The translations under genes were made by a program, and so were the position numbers. This document shows, one piece after another, positions 40,458-49,254 of a stretch of DNA of 56,417 nt. Position 1 is the stretch's first letter; each line of letters starts with the position of its first letter. The stretch is taken from assembly GCA_945870455.1 (NCBI GenBank), contig CAMBSL010000003.1:1-56417 (forward strand), given 5' to 3'. The notes beneath the pieces were generated by a model, which was given only the letters and a program-made list of their open reading frames with translations, was not told the origin of the DNA and did no database searches. Source of the DNA: Pirellula staleyi DSM 6068 (GTDB lineage: Bacteria > Planctomycetota > Planctomycetia > Pirellulales > Pirellulaceae).

Positions 40458-40513
40458 AAAAAAACCGAGGGGGGGATTTGCTTTCGCAACGCCCTCCCCT
40501 CGGCCGCTTTTTT
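40458..40513. terminator. Putative bidirectional intrinsic terminator between convergent genes
   Basis: AAAAAAA-CCGAGGGGGGG...CCCTCCCCTCGG-CCGCTTTTTT between trxA (+) and the 40576-41400 gene (-). Confidence 0.7.
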
Positions 40514-40575
40514 CTCTTCTCGACCCCACACACACTACTAAAAAAGCCGAAAAGAGAAATACTCAAGCAGGGTCA

Positions 40576-41400
40576 CTAGCTCTTGACCCGCGTTCGGACA
40601 GAGTCAAAGGAGGTCGTATTTGTGTCACCTTGGATGACCGGAGCAACTCCCTCATTTGAGGCCGGGCCCGATTCGATTTCCACGGCGGCCCCTGCAGGCT
40701 CAGGTGTCAATTCGGAGGGCAGTGACGTTTTTGCTTCCAGATCCACCGATCGGATGAATTCCTTTGAGGTAATGTATTGATCTGCTGTGACACGACCGAT
40801 GTTCTCCTTTAAGGTTCCATCCAGAGAATGGCAAAGCTGTGCGATCTGACGTTGCGTCAAGCTTCCATCGCCACTGTTGTTTGCATCTCGCGATGCGAAC
40901 AGTGCATCGATTTCGGTTACGATTGCAGTGAACTGTTCTTGACGAAGAATATGCGGCCAAGCAATTTGTCCTTTTTGAGAATTGAATTCTTGGGCTGATA
41001 AACGCTTGGGCTGATAGTATTCGATGGCTTTACGTCGGGCTTCCCCGACGAATGGCCTCGGACCATATTTCTTCATGAATTCTTCCCGAATTTCCCGCCG
41101 CTCGTAATACGCTTTGGTCACAGCGACGCTGTTTTCGATCGCCCGCTTGTACGCTTCTTCAAAGTTGATCGAAGCCAAGCTACTCATGTAGGTATTCTGG
41201 CCTTCTGCACTTATGACCGCGGCCTGCCCTCGCATGGCCCCCTCGGCTGCAGTGCTAGAATGGTTGAGGTACGACCAATTCGCAACTGGAGCGGCGATGG
41301 CGGGACCACTTGCAAAACCTTGTGCTTGGACTGAACCATGCGACGACACACCGATTACCACCGCACCTAAGCTCGCCCATTTTTTCATTGATTGGATCAT
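40576..41400 (-). CDS. Hypothetical exported protein
   Basis: Signal peptide (MKKWASLGAVVIGVSSHGSVQAQ); DANNSGDGSLT resembles a Ca-binding loop; no family recognised. Confidence 0.65.
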   Translation of the reverse strand: MIQSMKKWASLGAVVIGVSSHGSVQAQGFASGPAIAAPVANWSYLNHSSTAAEGAMRGQAAVISAEGQNTYMSSLASINFEEAYKRAIENSVAVTKAYYERREIREEFMKKYGPRPFVGEARRKAIEYYQPKRLSAQEFNSQKGQIAWPHILRQEQFTAIVTEIDALFASRDANNSGDGSLTQRQIAQLCHSLDGTLKENIGRVTADQYITSKEFIRSVDLEAKTSLPSELTPEPAGAAVEIESGPASNEGVAPVIQGDTNTTSFDSVRTRVKS

Positions 41401-41642
41401 CTTCTTTTCCTTTACCTGAACAGTTCACTTACGATCGTTTTCCGATCACTGGAAGGTCCTGGCTAGAGGATGCAAGTACTGTGCCGAAACATAGGTTTTC
41501 AACGCAATAACGGCTTCCACGCTTTGGCCTTTCGATTCATCGTTAATGATTTTGCGGCTTTCTTGGAAAACTGTCTAACGCATGAAATTTTCCATTTGTT
41601 CCTTCTGGATCGAAACACGGATGGTTAGAATTCACTGTCTTT

Positions 41643-43622
41643 GTGGCAGCCTGTCTCATTTTGCGACCCGAGACGATGAATTCACTACAGATTGATAGCT
41701 CGCTGACGTTGCTCCCCGTGATCCACGGGAGCGCCTCCTATGCGGTGGCTGTTCGAAGATACTTACTCGAACATCGATTCGATTGCATCGGTATTCCATT
41801 GCCGGCCTCGTTTCGATCGGCTGTCCTCGCGGGTGTCGAGCAACTTCCGATCGCGAGCGCTGCGGTGCAACTGTTGCCGACGTTCGATGGAGACAAAGGC
41901 CAAGACGAAGAGTACGAGGGAGGTGATGGCGACGAGTACGAGGAAGGTGATGGCGAAGAAGACGCCGAGAAGCAGTTAGAGTTGGTCCCGACTTCGAAGG
42001 TGGCAACCTACGTTCCTATCGACCCATGTCAGGCCGTCATTGCGGCGATTCGGTTTGGGATCATGGACCGCACCTCGCTTGCGTTTATCGGCCATGAGTC
42101 GAATGTTTTCGAACAAGAACCATCTAGTGTCCCGGACCCATTTGCTCTTGGCCAAACGACGATTGAGAGATTTTGTGCCGCGTGTTTACCTGGGATCCCT
42201 GCTCCGATAAGCCCGCAACGAATCGACCGATTTGCTTTCATGGCTCAACGGATACTCGAGCTAAAGGCAAAGTATTCCAACGTGGTAGCATTGTGTGATC
42301 TGCAGGATTGGCCATGGTTGCGAGACGAAATTACCAAGGAGCGATTGGACCCGTCCAGGCGAGTTTTCGAAGCCACAGAATCCCTTGAGTCGGCCTTGAA
42401 CTACGCTGTCGACCCCCGAACATTGCTGTTCCTGATGGGAGAACTCCCATTCATTACTGGGCTTTATGAAAAGGCTCGGCAAACGCTGGACGATGATACT
42501 TCCATTGTGGTTGACGGCATCAAAGAGTTGCTTGTCTCGACGCGACAAAGTTATCTAGCAGACTTGGGAAACAGAGCCCGGAAAATCACGCCGATGCTGC
42601 TCTCGCAATGTCTCAAGTTCATTCGGAACCAGACGCTGTTGGATCGACGATTTACGCCAAGTTTTTATACGATCGCGAGATCATCGCAACAAGTTTTGGG
42701 AGATCAATACACGACCCATTTGGTTGAAGCCGCCAAGAACTATCCGTTTGATGAGCCTTTGGCTTGGCCAATGCTGAGGATGGGGATAGATCAAGCGTAC
42801 TTGCCTACGGAAGGGGTGGTTCGGATGGTGAATCTATTGCCTGGCTCCCCATCAACATGGCACTCTTTGGAACTCAATCGTCCTCCGTTAAAGGCCGATA
42901 AACGCAAATGGAAGACACGTTGGAACCCATACCAGCAGTGCTCGTGGCCAGAAGAGGACACACGCATCGAGAGCTTCCGCAACCGAGTGGTCGAGCGAGC
43001 GCAAGCGATGATCGGCGCCGATTTGGCGAGGACCGAGAAATTCACGACGAGCATGATGGACGGACTGGACCTTCGCGAGACTCTGCGGCATTGGTACGAC
43101 GGATCGTTGTATGTCAAAGTAGCACCACCGAGCGTCAGCACATTGGATGCTACCGTCATGCTGTTTGAAAATGAACCGGACCCACAAGAGTACTCGTGGC
43201 GAGCGACTTGGTTTGCGGAGCATGAGGAAGAATCGACTTTAGCATTTTATTCGACGCCGTTTCAAAAAGAGATGTTGGGCCCGGGTGTAGCTGTCTCAAC
43301 GTACGGTGGCGCGATGTTTTTATTCCCGCCTAGGGTGATCGAGGACATCTGGGAAGATGAACGTTTGGATTTTGCGGTCACCTTGGAGCAACGCTTGGTT
43401 GCGGCCGCATGTCTTCATTCGCAGTGCCGTCACATTGCTGTTTTGAGCTGGTCCTCGCCAGGACTTGCGCTCAAGAAGATTGCCAAAATCTTCAAAAAAT
43501 CCCTGGTGCATGTTCCCTTAAGTCATTTTTCGGACTCCACCGTGCTGCAACTACGTACGTTCCATGTCTTGAACGGACAGCACGTCCGAAGTTATGCGGC
43601 CCATTTTATCCGCAAAGCCTAA
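41643..43622 (+). CDS. Large hypothetical protein, possibly TraB/TIKI- or DUF5682-like N-terminal fold, with acidic linker
   Basis: LLPVIHGSASYAVAVRRYLLEHRFDCIGIPLPASFRSAVLAGVEQLP; DEEYEGGDGDEYEEGDGEEDAE linker. Start may be the internal Met (MNSLQIDSS). Confidence 0.6.
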   Translation: MAACLILRPETMNSLQIDSSLTLLPVIHGSASYAVAVRRYLLEHRFDCIGIPLPASFRSAVLAGVEQLPIASAAVQLLPTFDGDKGQDEEYEGGDGDEYEEGDGEEDAEKQLELVPTSKVATYVPIDPCQAVIAAIRFGIMDRTSLAFIGHESNVFEQEPSSVPDPFALGQTTIERFCAACLPGIPAPISPQRIDRFAFMAQRILELKAKYSNVVALCDLQDWPWLRDEITKERLDPSRRVFEATESLESALNYAVDPRTLLFLMGELPFITGLYEKARQTLDDDTSIVVDGIKELLVSTRQSYLADLGNRARKITPMLLSQCLKFIRNQTLLDRRFTPSFYTIARSSQQVLGDQYTTHLVEAAKNYPFDEPLAWPMLRMGIDQAYLPTEGVVRMVNLLPGSPSTWHSLELNRPPLKADKRKWKTRWNPYQQCSWPEEDTRIESFRNRVVERAQAMIGADLARTEKFTTSMMDGLDLRETLRHWYDGSLYVKVAPPSVSTLDATVMLFENEPDPQEYSWRATWFAEHEEESTLAFYSTPFQKEMLGPGVAVSTYGGAMFLFPPRVIEDIWEDERLDFAVTLEQRLVAAACLHSQCRHIAVLSWSSPGLALKKIAKIFKKSLVHVPLSHFSDSTVLQLRTFHVLNGQHVRSYAAHFIRKA

Positions 43623-43728
43623 GTGTTTCTCAATTAGGCATCGACCATAACACGGGCCGCCGCTCGTCGTGCGGTCTAGCCTAAAAACCTGAACGAACCG
43701 CCGCACAAGGACGGCGGGATTCGAATCA

Positions 43729-43752
43729 CCCCAGGCTTGCCCTGGGGATTTG
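43729..43752 (+). terminator. Putative intrinsic terminator
   Basis: CCCCAGG-CTTGC-CCTGGGG followed by ATTTGTT. Confidence 0.45.
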
Positions 43753-43905
43753 TTATGTTTTGTGGCTAATCGAGGCCGCTGATCGACGACCTCGATCCTA
43801 AGTGTTGAAACGATGCCTTTGAGTTACAATGCTTGGGGTAAGTACTCTGGTTCGCTAGGTACCCTGGCGTGTTATCAATCCTCCCTACGAAAGTTGCCGT
43901 AACGA

Positions 43906-44736
43906 ATGTTTGCAAAACCCTTTCAATTCTTCTTGTCTGCACAATCCTCAAAGCGGCTGGCTGCGATGGCAATCACGTTTGCTTGTGCATCGTCCGCTTT
44001 CTCCCAAGAGTATCTTAACGGGATTAAATGGACTGCACCGGCGATTATTACACCTGGCGCTCGAGATTCGGATGCTCCCTCGGATGCTGTCAAACTCTTT
44101 GATGGCAAAGATCTTTCGCAATGGAAGAACGCGGAAACTTGGGTTGTGAAGGATGGCGTCGCCATTTGCGGCAAAGCACAGATTACGACCAAGGAAGAGT
44201 TTGGAGATTGCCAATTGCATGTTGAGTGGTCAGCACCGACGCCAGCAGTCGGCAGTGGGCAAGGGCGTGGCAACAGCGGCATTTTCTTGATGGGAAGATA
44301 CGAATTGCAAGTTCTTGATTCGTTCGACAACCTCACCTACTTTGACGGCCAAGCGGGTGCGATTTACAAGCAGACACCGCCGATGGCGAATGCGATGCGC
44401 AAGCCTGGTGAATGGAACGCATATGACATCTTTTGGACTGGGCCTCGATTCAAAGAGGATGGATCGTTGGAAACACCAGCTTACATCACTGCTGTTCATA
44501 ACGGTGTATTGGTCTTGAACCATTTCCAATTGCTCGGCGACACACCCTTTAACCGACCGCCGCAATACAAGGCACACTCCCCCAAAGGGCCAATTTCCAT
44601 TCAGGACCACGGGAATCCCGTTCGCTTTCGAAACATCTGGATTCGCGAAATCGCCAACGCCAAAGGAGTTCAAGAACGCGAACCATTCCTTCGCAGTGGG
44701 GACAAAGAAACACCGATTGCAAAAAGTCCCAAGTAA
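43906..44736 (+). CDS. DUF1080 (3-keto-disaccharide hydrolase-like) secreted protein
   Basis: LFDGKDLSQWKN, CQLHVEWSAP, GNSGIFLMGRYELQVLDS, KPGEWNAYDIFWTGPRF, GPISIQDHGNPVRFRNIWIREI. Confidence 0.95.
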   Translation: MFAKPFQFFLSAQSSKRLAAMAITFACASSAFSQEYLNGIKWTAPAIITPGARDSDAPSDAVKLFDGKDLSQWKNAETWVVKDGVAICGKAQITTKEEFGDCQLHVEWSAPTPAVGSGQGRGNSGIFLMGRYELQVLDSFDNLTYFDGQAGAIYKQTPPMANAMRKPGEWNAYDIFWTGPRFKEDGSLETPAYITAVHNGVLVLNHFQLLGDTPFNRPPQYKAHSPKGPISIQDHGNPVRFRNIWIREIANAKGVQEREPFLRSGDKETPIAKSPK

Positions 44737-44804
44737 AGACCTGTACCGAGACATGGCCCGGTATTGAGACATGGCATAGTCCAATCGCTCCCGCCCTCAT
44801 CTAG

Positions 44805-44912
44805 CAAACCCTGTGGATCGCGCACCGCAGTCCGCAGGACATCATGGACGAAATCGCGTCGCTGGACGCCGAGAGCGCCGAAGTGCTGCAATTAATTCGA
44901 GGGCTATTATGA
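44805..44912 (+). pseudogene. hsdM remnant (last ~35 codons of a type I R-M methylase)
   Basis: QTLWIAHRSPQDIMDEIASLDAESAEVLQLIRGLL-stop resembles HsdM C-termini. Ends in an ATGA overlap with the hsdS relic. Confidence 0.6.
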
Positions 44913-45097
44913 CCGACCAACCACAACGCCGTGGGAGCGATGGGAATAACAGGAATAATGAAAATCATGTTTCCCATTCTTCCCATAAATCTCCTTTGCC
45001 ATCATCTCCCTTCGCCCGCCTCTACGAGCGGAAGCTCGCCGCCCTGGAGGCGTTGAAGAAGTCGTTGCTGCACCAAGCTTTCACTGGAGAACTCTAG
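44909..45097 (+). pseudogene. hsdS remnant, internally deleted (start codon plus extreme C-terminus)
   Basis: MTDQPQRRG...FARLYERKLAALEALKKSLLHQAFTGEL; the C-terminal helix is typical of HsdS and both recognition domains are absent. Confidence 0.75.
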
Positions 45098-45122
45098 AAA
45101 TGAAACTGCGAGCGAGCTCCCC

Positions 45123-45336
45123 AGCCCTGCAAGGGCGTAATGTGATAGCCCGGGGTGAAGCCCCGGGTAACGCGTCGCAAAAAATATTCCAAGCCCTGAA
45201 AGGGCGACACAACCCCGCATCCACCAGCCGTTTGGTTGCGTCGCAAAATTGTTCCGCCCCTTCAGGGCGGGGAAATCATTGGGACGTCGAACCCGGGGCG
45301 TTGCCCCGGGCTATCACATTGCGCCCTTTCAGGGCT
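45123..45336. repeat. Composite palindromic element with 46-bp imperfect terminal inverted repeats
   Basis: Left arm 45123-45168 AGCCCTGCAAGGGCGTAATGTGATAGCCCGGGGTGAAGCCCCGGGT; right arm 45291-45336 is its near-perfect reverse complement. Confidence 0.85.
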
Positions 45337-45354
45337 GCCGAACCCCAAAGCCTC

Positions 45355-45450
45355 GCCAACCTCTACGAACGGAAGCTCGCTGCTCTGGAGGAATTGAAGA
45401 AGTCGCTGCTGCACCAAGCGTTCAATGGTCAATGGACAAAGAATAGTTGA
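45355..45450 (+). pseudogene. Second hsdS C-terminal remnant
   Basis: LANLYERKLAALEELKKSLLHQAFNGQW; about 88% identical at DNA level to the tail at ~45022-45090, differences mostly synonymous. Confidence 0.75.
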
Positions 45451-46016
45451 TAATGGACAACGATGAGACGCCCAAGTCCGAGATCATCCTTTATCAAACC
45501 GAGGATGGCCGGACTCGCATTCAATGCCGATTTGAGAACGAGACAATTTGGCTTACGCAAAAGCTGATGGCGGAGCTATTTCAAAAAGACGTCCGCACAA
45601 TCAATGAGCATATTCAGAACGTCTTTGCCGAGGCGGAGTTGGCTCCCGATTCAGTTATCCGGAAATTCCGGATAACTGCCGCCGATGGGAAAACGTACGA
45701 TACCCAGCACTACTCCCTTGAAATGATTATGGCGGTTGGATACCGGGTGAAGTCCCCACGCGGCACGCAGTTTCGCCAATGGGCCACGGCTCGATTGAGC
45801 GAATACCTCGTGAAGGGATTCGCCATGGACGACGAACGGCTCAAAAACCCACCTGGCAAAGGGCATAAGGGCTACTTCGACGAACTGCTAGAACGCATTC
45901 GCGATATCCGATCCAGCGAACGACGCTTCTACCAAAAAGTGCTCGATATGTATGCTACCAGCGTTGACTACACACCCAAAACCGAAATGTCCCAAGAGTT
46001 CTTTGCAACGGTCTAG
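45447..46016 (+). pseudogene. rhuM: RhuM-family protein, C-terminally truncated
   Basis: EIILYQTEDGRTRIQCRFENETIWLTQKLMAELFQKDVRTINEHIQNVFAEAEL...VGYRVKSPRGTQFRQWAT; ends at ...MSQEFFATV, about half the usual length. Confidence 0.8.
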
Positions 46017-47833
46017 GCTGCTTTGGACTGAATCTTGGGAGCATTGAGCCCAAATAGACCGAAGATTTCTTTCTGGTTAAGACCAAGATTTTTTGGTGTT
46101 CCGGCTTCTGCAAAGAGGGTGTTAAACAACTCTCGCTTCTGTTCGAGCACGTCATGGATGCGTTGCTCGATCGTATCAAGCGACATCATGCGGGTCACGG
46201 TCACTGGCTGCTTAACCCCTAGACGATGCGCACGGTTGATTGCCTGATCCTCGACGGCTGGGTTCCACCAGCGGTCAAATAAGAACACATAGTGGCAAAA
46301 CTGCAGGTTTAAACCGACGGCTCCTGCACCGTAACTCATCAAGATCACCTTATTCTTGGGGTCATTCTTGAACTGATCGATGATTGCATCGCGTTTGCCG
46401 GATGGAATTCGCCCGTGGTACTCCAGCGGCTGATATTTGGCTAATCGCTCCTTCAATACGTCGAGCGTTTGGACCCATTGACTGAAGATAATTGCTTTTT
46501 GACCACTTGCAGCGATCTCTTCGAGATCTGCTTCGAGTCGTTCCATTTTGGCGCTGGATCCGGTGGCTGGATCAAAATTGCAAATCTGCTTTAGCCGCAA
46601 CACCAATTCAAATACATGATGAATGGTGACTGATTCACCCATTTCCGATAACTGAACGATTCCGTCTTCTTCGGCCGTACGGTAGCTAGCTCGCTGATCG
46701 CCCGTAAGTTCAAGATCGGCTGGCCGGAACAGCTTGGGAGGCATGTCGGTCAGCACTTTGTCTTTGGTTCGTCGGAGGATGTAATCTCGCGTCGCATTGC
46801 CAAGGGATTTCAAATGCATATCATCGCGCAGATAGCCTGGGGACAAAAACTCGAAGATGCTGACCAAATCCTCAACGGAGTTTTCGATGGGAGTTCCTGT
46901 CAACGCCCAGGAACGAGCCCGAGGAATCGATCGCACGATCTCGCTGGTAGTGCTATTGCGATTTTTGATACGCTGAGCTTCGTCAAGCACGACCAAATCG
47001 AAATGCAATGCGTTCTCTTCGAACACATCACGGTCTCGCATCATCAATTCGTAATTGGCAATTTTGACTGGGGCTTGCGGGTTATTCCAAATCCAATTCC
47101 GCTTGGCCGCATCCCCTTCGATAATCGCAAGAGGGATCTCGGGTGCCCACTGTCGGAACTCTCGAATCCAATTCGTAACGAGGGGTTTCGGGCATATGAG
47201 AAGTACGTTCTTCAATTCGCTCGACAGCAATAGCATTCGAATCGCAGTGATCGCTTGCATGGTTTTGCCCAAACCCATTTCGTCGGCCAGAATTGCCGCG
47301 GAACGAGGGAACAAGAAGGCGATGCCTTCCAGCTGGTACGGGAATGGCTGAAACGGAAAAGTCAGTTTGGCGGTTTGGACGATAGACTCAAGCGGTGGTT
47401 GCAGGACATAGTAGAGGCGGTCTTCCAGTCGAACAAGGTCGCCGGGTGGCCGAATGCGAGTGACCCTTGCGCGATTTCCTGAGGCTCCCTCATCCTGAAC
47501 TTCGTCGCTTTCAGCCTCGTTTTTTTTCGGCTTAACTCGTGACGGGTTGTTTTGATCGGAATCTTCTACCTTGGTTTGTGGCGCCAACCACTCGGGCGAC
47601 TCCGGAAATGAGAAGCCTATCGTTCGTGGCAGGGACTGGGACAATTGAATGGGCAGGACTTTCGGCGCATGGAATGGTTCCAGGCTCAGTCTGCCCTGCT
47701 GCTCATCGCAATTGAAAACGACGTCAAACGGGTTTGTTGACAGAAGCGGCTCGAAGAGGGAGATATCGAGGTCGTGAGCGAGCCAACTTGCATTGCTTGC
47801 TGTTTCGATCGTGCTCTGTTCTGAGCGATTCAT
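46013..47833 (-). CDS. SNF2-family DEAD/DEAH helicase
   Basis: ILADEMGLGKTMQAI, DEAQRIKN, TGTPIENSVEDL, LMSYGAGAVGLNLQFCHYVFLFDRWWNPAVEDQAINRAHRLGVKQPV. Confidence 0.95.
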   Translation of the reverse strand: MNRSEQSTIETASNASWLAHDLDISLFEPLLSTNPFDVVFNCDEQQGRLSLEPFHAPKVLPIQLSQSLPRTIGFSFPESPEWLAPQTKVEDSDQNNPSRVKPKKNEAESDEVQDEGASGNRARVTRIRPPGDLVRLEDRLYYVLQPPLESIVQTAKLTFPFQPFPYQLEGIAFLFPRSAAILADEMGLGKTMQAITAIRMLLLSSELKNVLLICPKPLVTNWIREFRQWAPEIPLAIIEGDAAKRNWIWNNPQAPVKIANYELMMRDRDVFEENALHFDLVVLDEAQRIKNRNSTTSEIVRSIPRARSWALTGTPIENSVEDLVSIFEFLSPGYLRDDMHLKSLGNATRDYILRRTKDKVLTDMPPKLFRPADLELTGDQRASYRTAEEDGIVQLSEMGESVTIHHVFELVLRLKQICNFDPATGSSAKMERLEADLEEIAASGQKAIIFSQWVQTLDVLKERLAKYQPLEYHGRIPSGKRDAIIDQFKNDPKNKVILMSYGAGAVGLNLQFCHYVFLFDRWWNPAVEDQAINRAHRLGVKQPVTVTRMMSLDTIEQRIHDVLEQKRELFNTLFAEAGTPKNLGLNQKEIFGLFGLNAPKIQSKAA

Positions 47834-47835
47834 GA

Positions 47836-48465
47836 CTATGCGGCCTTGGTTGCGGGATGTGCTTCTAACAGGGCTTCTTCAATGCGTCCGAAAGGCTCGA
47901 GCAAATCTAGGGTTGGTTTGCTCCCGTCGAACAAAGCATCAAATGCAGTTGCATCCCCCGCATATTCACGCAGCGTTGTGACGTTGTGCCCGAAAATTTT
48001 GAAACGATGAAAGTCGTCGCGACTGATAAGGGGACGAGGCAATGGAGCGGCTTGGTCCTCTTGAAATTCAATGACTCCAACTGGGAGCGGGTGCATGTGC
48101 CGCAATGTCAACACCGCTTGAGTGTCCGCAAAAAGCACAGCCGGTACACACTTTGCTTTGGTGACTAACGCTCTGGCGATCTGTTCGCCACAAACAAATT
48201 CATTCAATGTGGCTCCATAGAGAATTTGCTGGGCGCGTGTTGGTTGGAGCGGAAGTGTGCAATGAAATTCAAGGGGTCGGGCGAGGTTGTTCACGATAAG
48301 ATAGCCACCAAAAAAACCGTGAATCGGATGGTGGCGGACCGTTAGGAAGCCTATTGAAATCGTTGTTTTTGGTTTATTTTCTTGCATGCGGATTTTCATC
48401 CAAGAATCGATCGGGAAGGGGGCCGCCAAGTCGTAGGACCGGCACGATAGCTTCGACTGAATCAT
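47836..48465 (-). CDS. Hypothetical protein, likely co-transcribed with the SNF2 helicase
   Basis: 209 aa ORF with 2-bp spacing to the SNF2 gene; no family recognised. Internal Met starts possible. Confidence 0.65.
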   Translation of the reverse strand: MIQSKLSCRSYDLAAPFPIDSWMKIRMQENKPKTTISIGFLTVRHHPIHGFFGGYLIVNNLARPLEFHCTLPLQPTRAQQILYGATLNEFVCGEQIARALVTKAKCVPAVLFADTQAVLTLRHMHPLPVGVIEFQEDQAAPLPRPLISRDDFHRFKIFGHNVTTLREYAGDATAFDALFDGSKPTLDLLEPFGRIEEALLEAHPATKAA

Positions 48466-48672
48466 CTCGTTTGGTTCAGTGTCACCTGAATTAGCGGTCC
48501 AATCGGATCATTGGTCAAAGCCGTCCCAATCTGCAAAGATTACAAATGCCAGACTAGATGCTCGACTTTTATGCTCGATAACGACTATACTACGATTCAG
48601 GTCAACTTGAGAAAATTTGAGTCGAATGATCCGGATTCATAAATCACTCGTAGAACAGATTGCGCAATCTCT

Positions 48673-49137
48673 ATGTCCCACGATCCAGCTCAGTATTCGC
48701 CCGTATTCAGCATTGATGTGTCCGCAGAAGCTAGCTCAAACACGCCTCCACGTCCCGCGGAAGTAGGAGCTGCATTGCTAGCATTGACACGCCAATTGGT
48801 CGAGTCGCAACAACGCCAAAATCAACTGCTTGACCAAATACTGCAGGTGAACAAACAAGTGCTGCAAGCTAGCAATCAAGCCAACACGCAACGCCAGAAT
48901 GAACTCACTCAGTGGCGAAACGCTCACCCCAAGTTGGTCCGTTCGTGCAAACAAGCTCTAGAAACGCTGTCGACAGTGCAAACCGAGTTTTTGCAGAATT
49001 TAGCCGACGAAGTTGCAGACTCCAAGGATGGGCTTTCGGAAAGCGATTACGTTTTCACCGAGTTTCTCGACCGTTTTGGACCACGCATGGCGCATCTTAA
49101 CGGCATTTTGCAAGTCTTGAACCATCTGAGCGGCTAG
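48673..49137 (+). CDS. Hypothetical coiled-coil protein
   Basis: Q/L-rich heptads (LTRQLVESQQRQNQLLDQILQVNKQVLQASNQ). Confidence 0.65.
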   Translation: MSHDPAQYSPVFSIDVSAEASSNTPPRPAEVGAALLALTRQLVESQQRQNQLLDQILQVNKQVLQASNQANTQRQNELTQWRNAHPKLVRSCKQALETLSTVQTEFLQNLADEVADSKDGLSESDYVFTEFLDRFGPRMAHLNGILQVLNHLSG

Positions 49138-49254
49138 TTCGGGCTCGTTAGATCGGGCTCGCTTTAGTCTGGGCTAATTGGATTTTGCGATTTGTGATAA
49201 AATCGAGCTGCAAGAATTTGCTCATCTTTACGACCACCATTCCATTATCCATCA

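Noticed and set aside
46013-48465. SNF2 helicase as part of a DISARM-type defence system
   Set aside because: No neighbouring methylase, phospholipase-D or DUF1998 genes are seen; nearby R-M remnants are type I fragments only.
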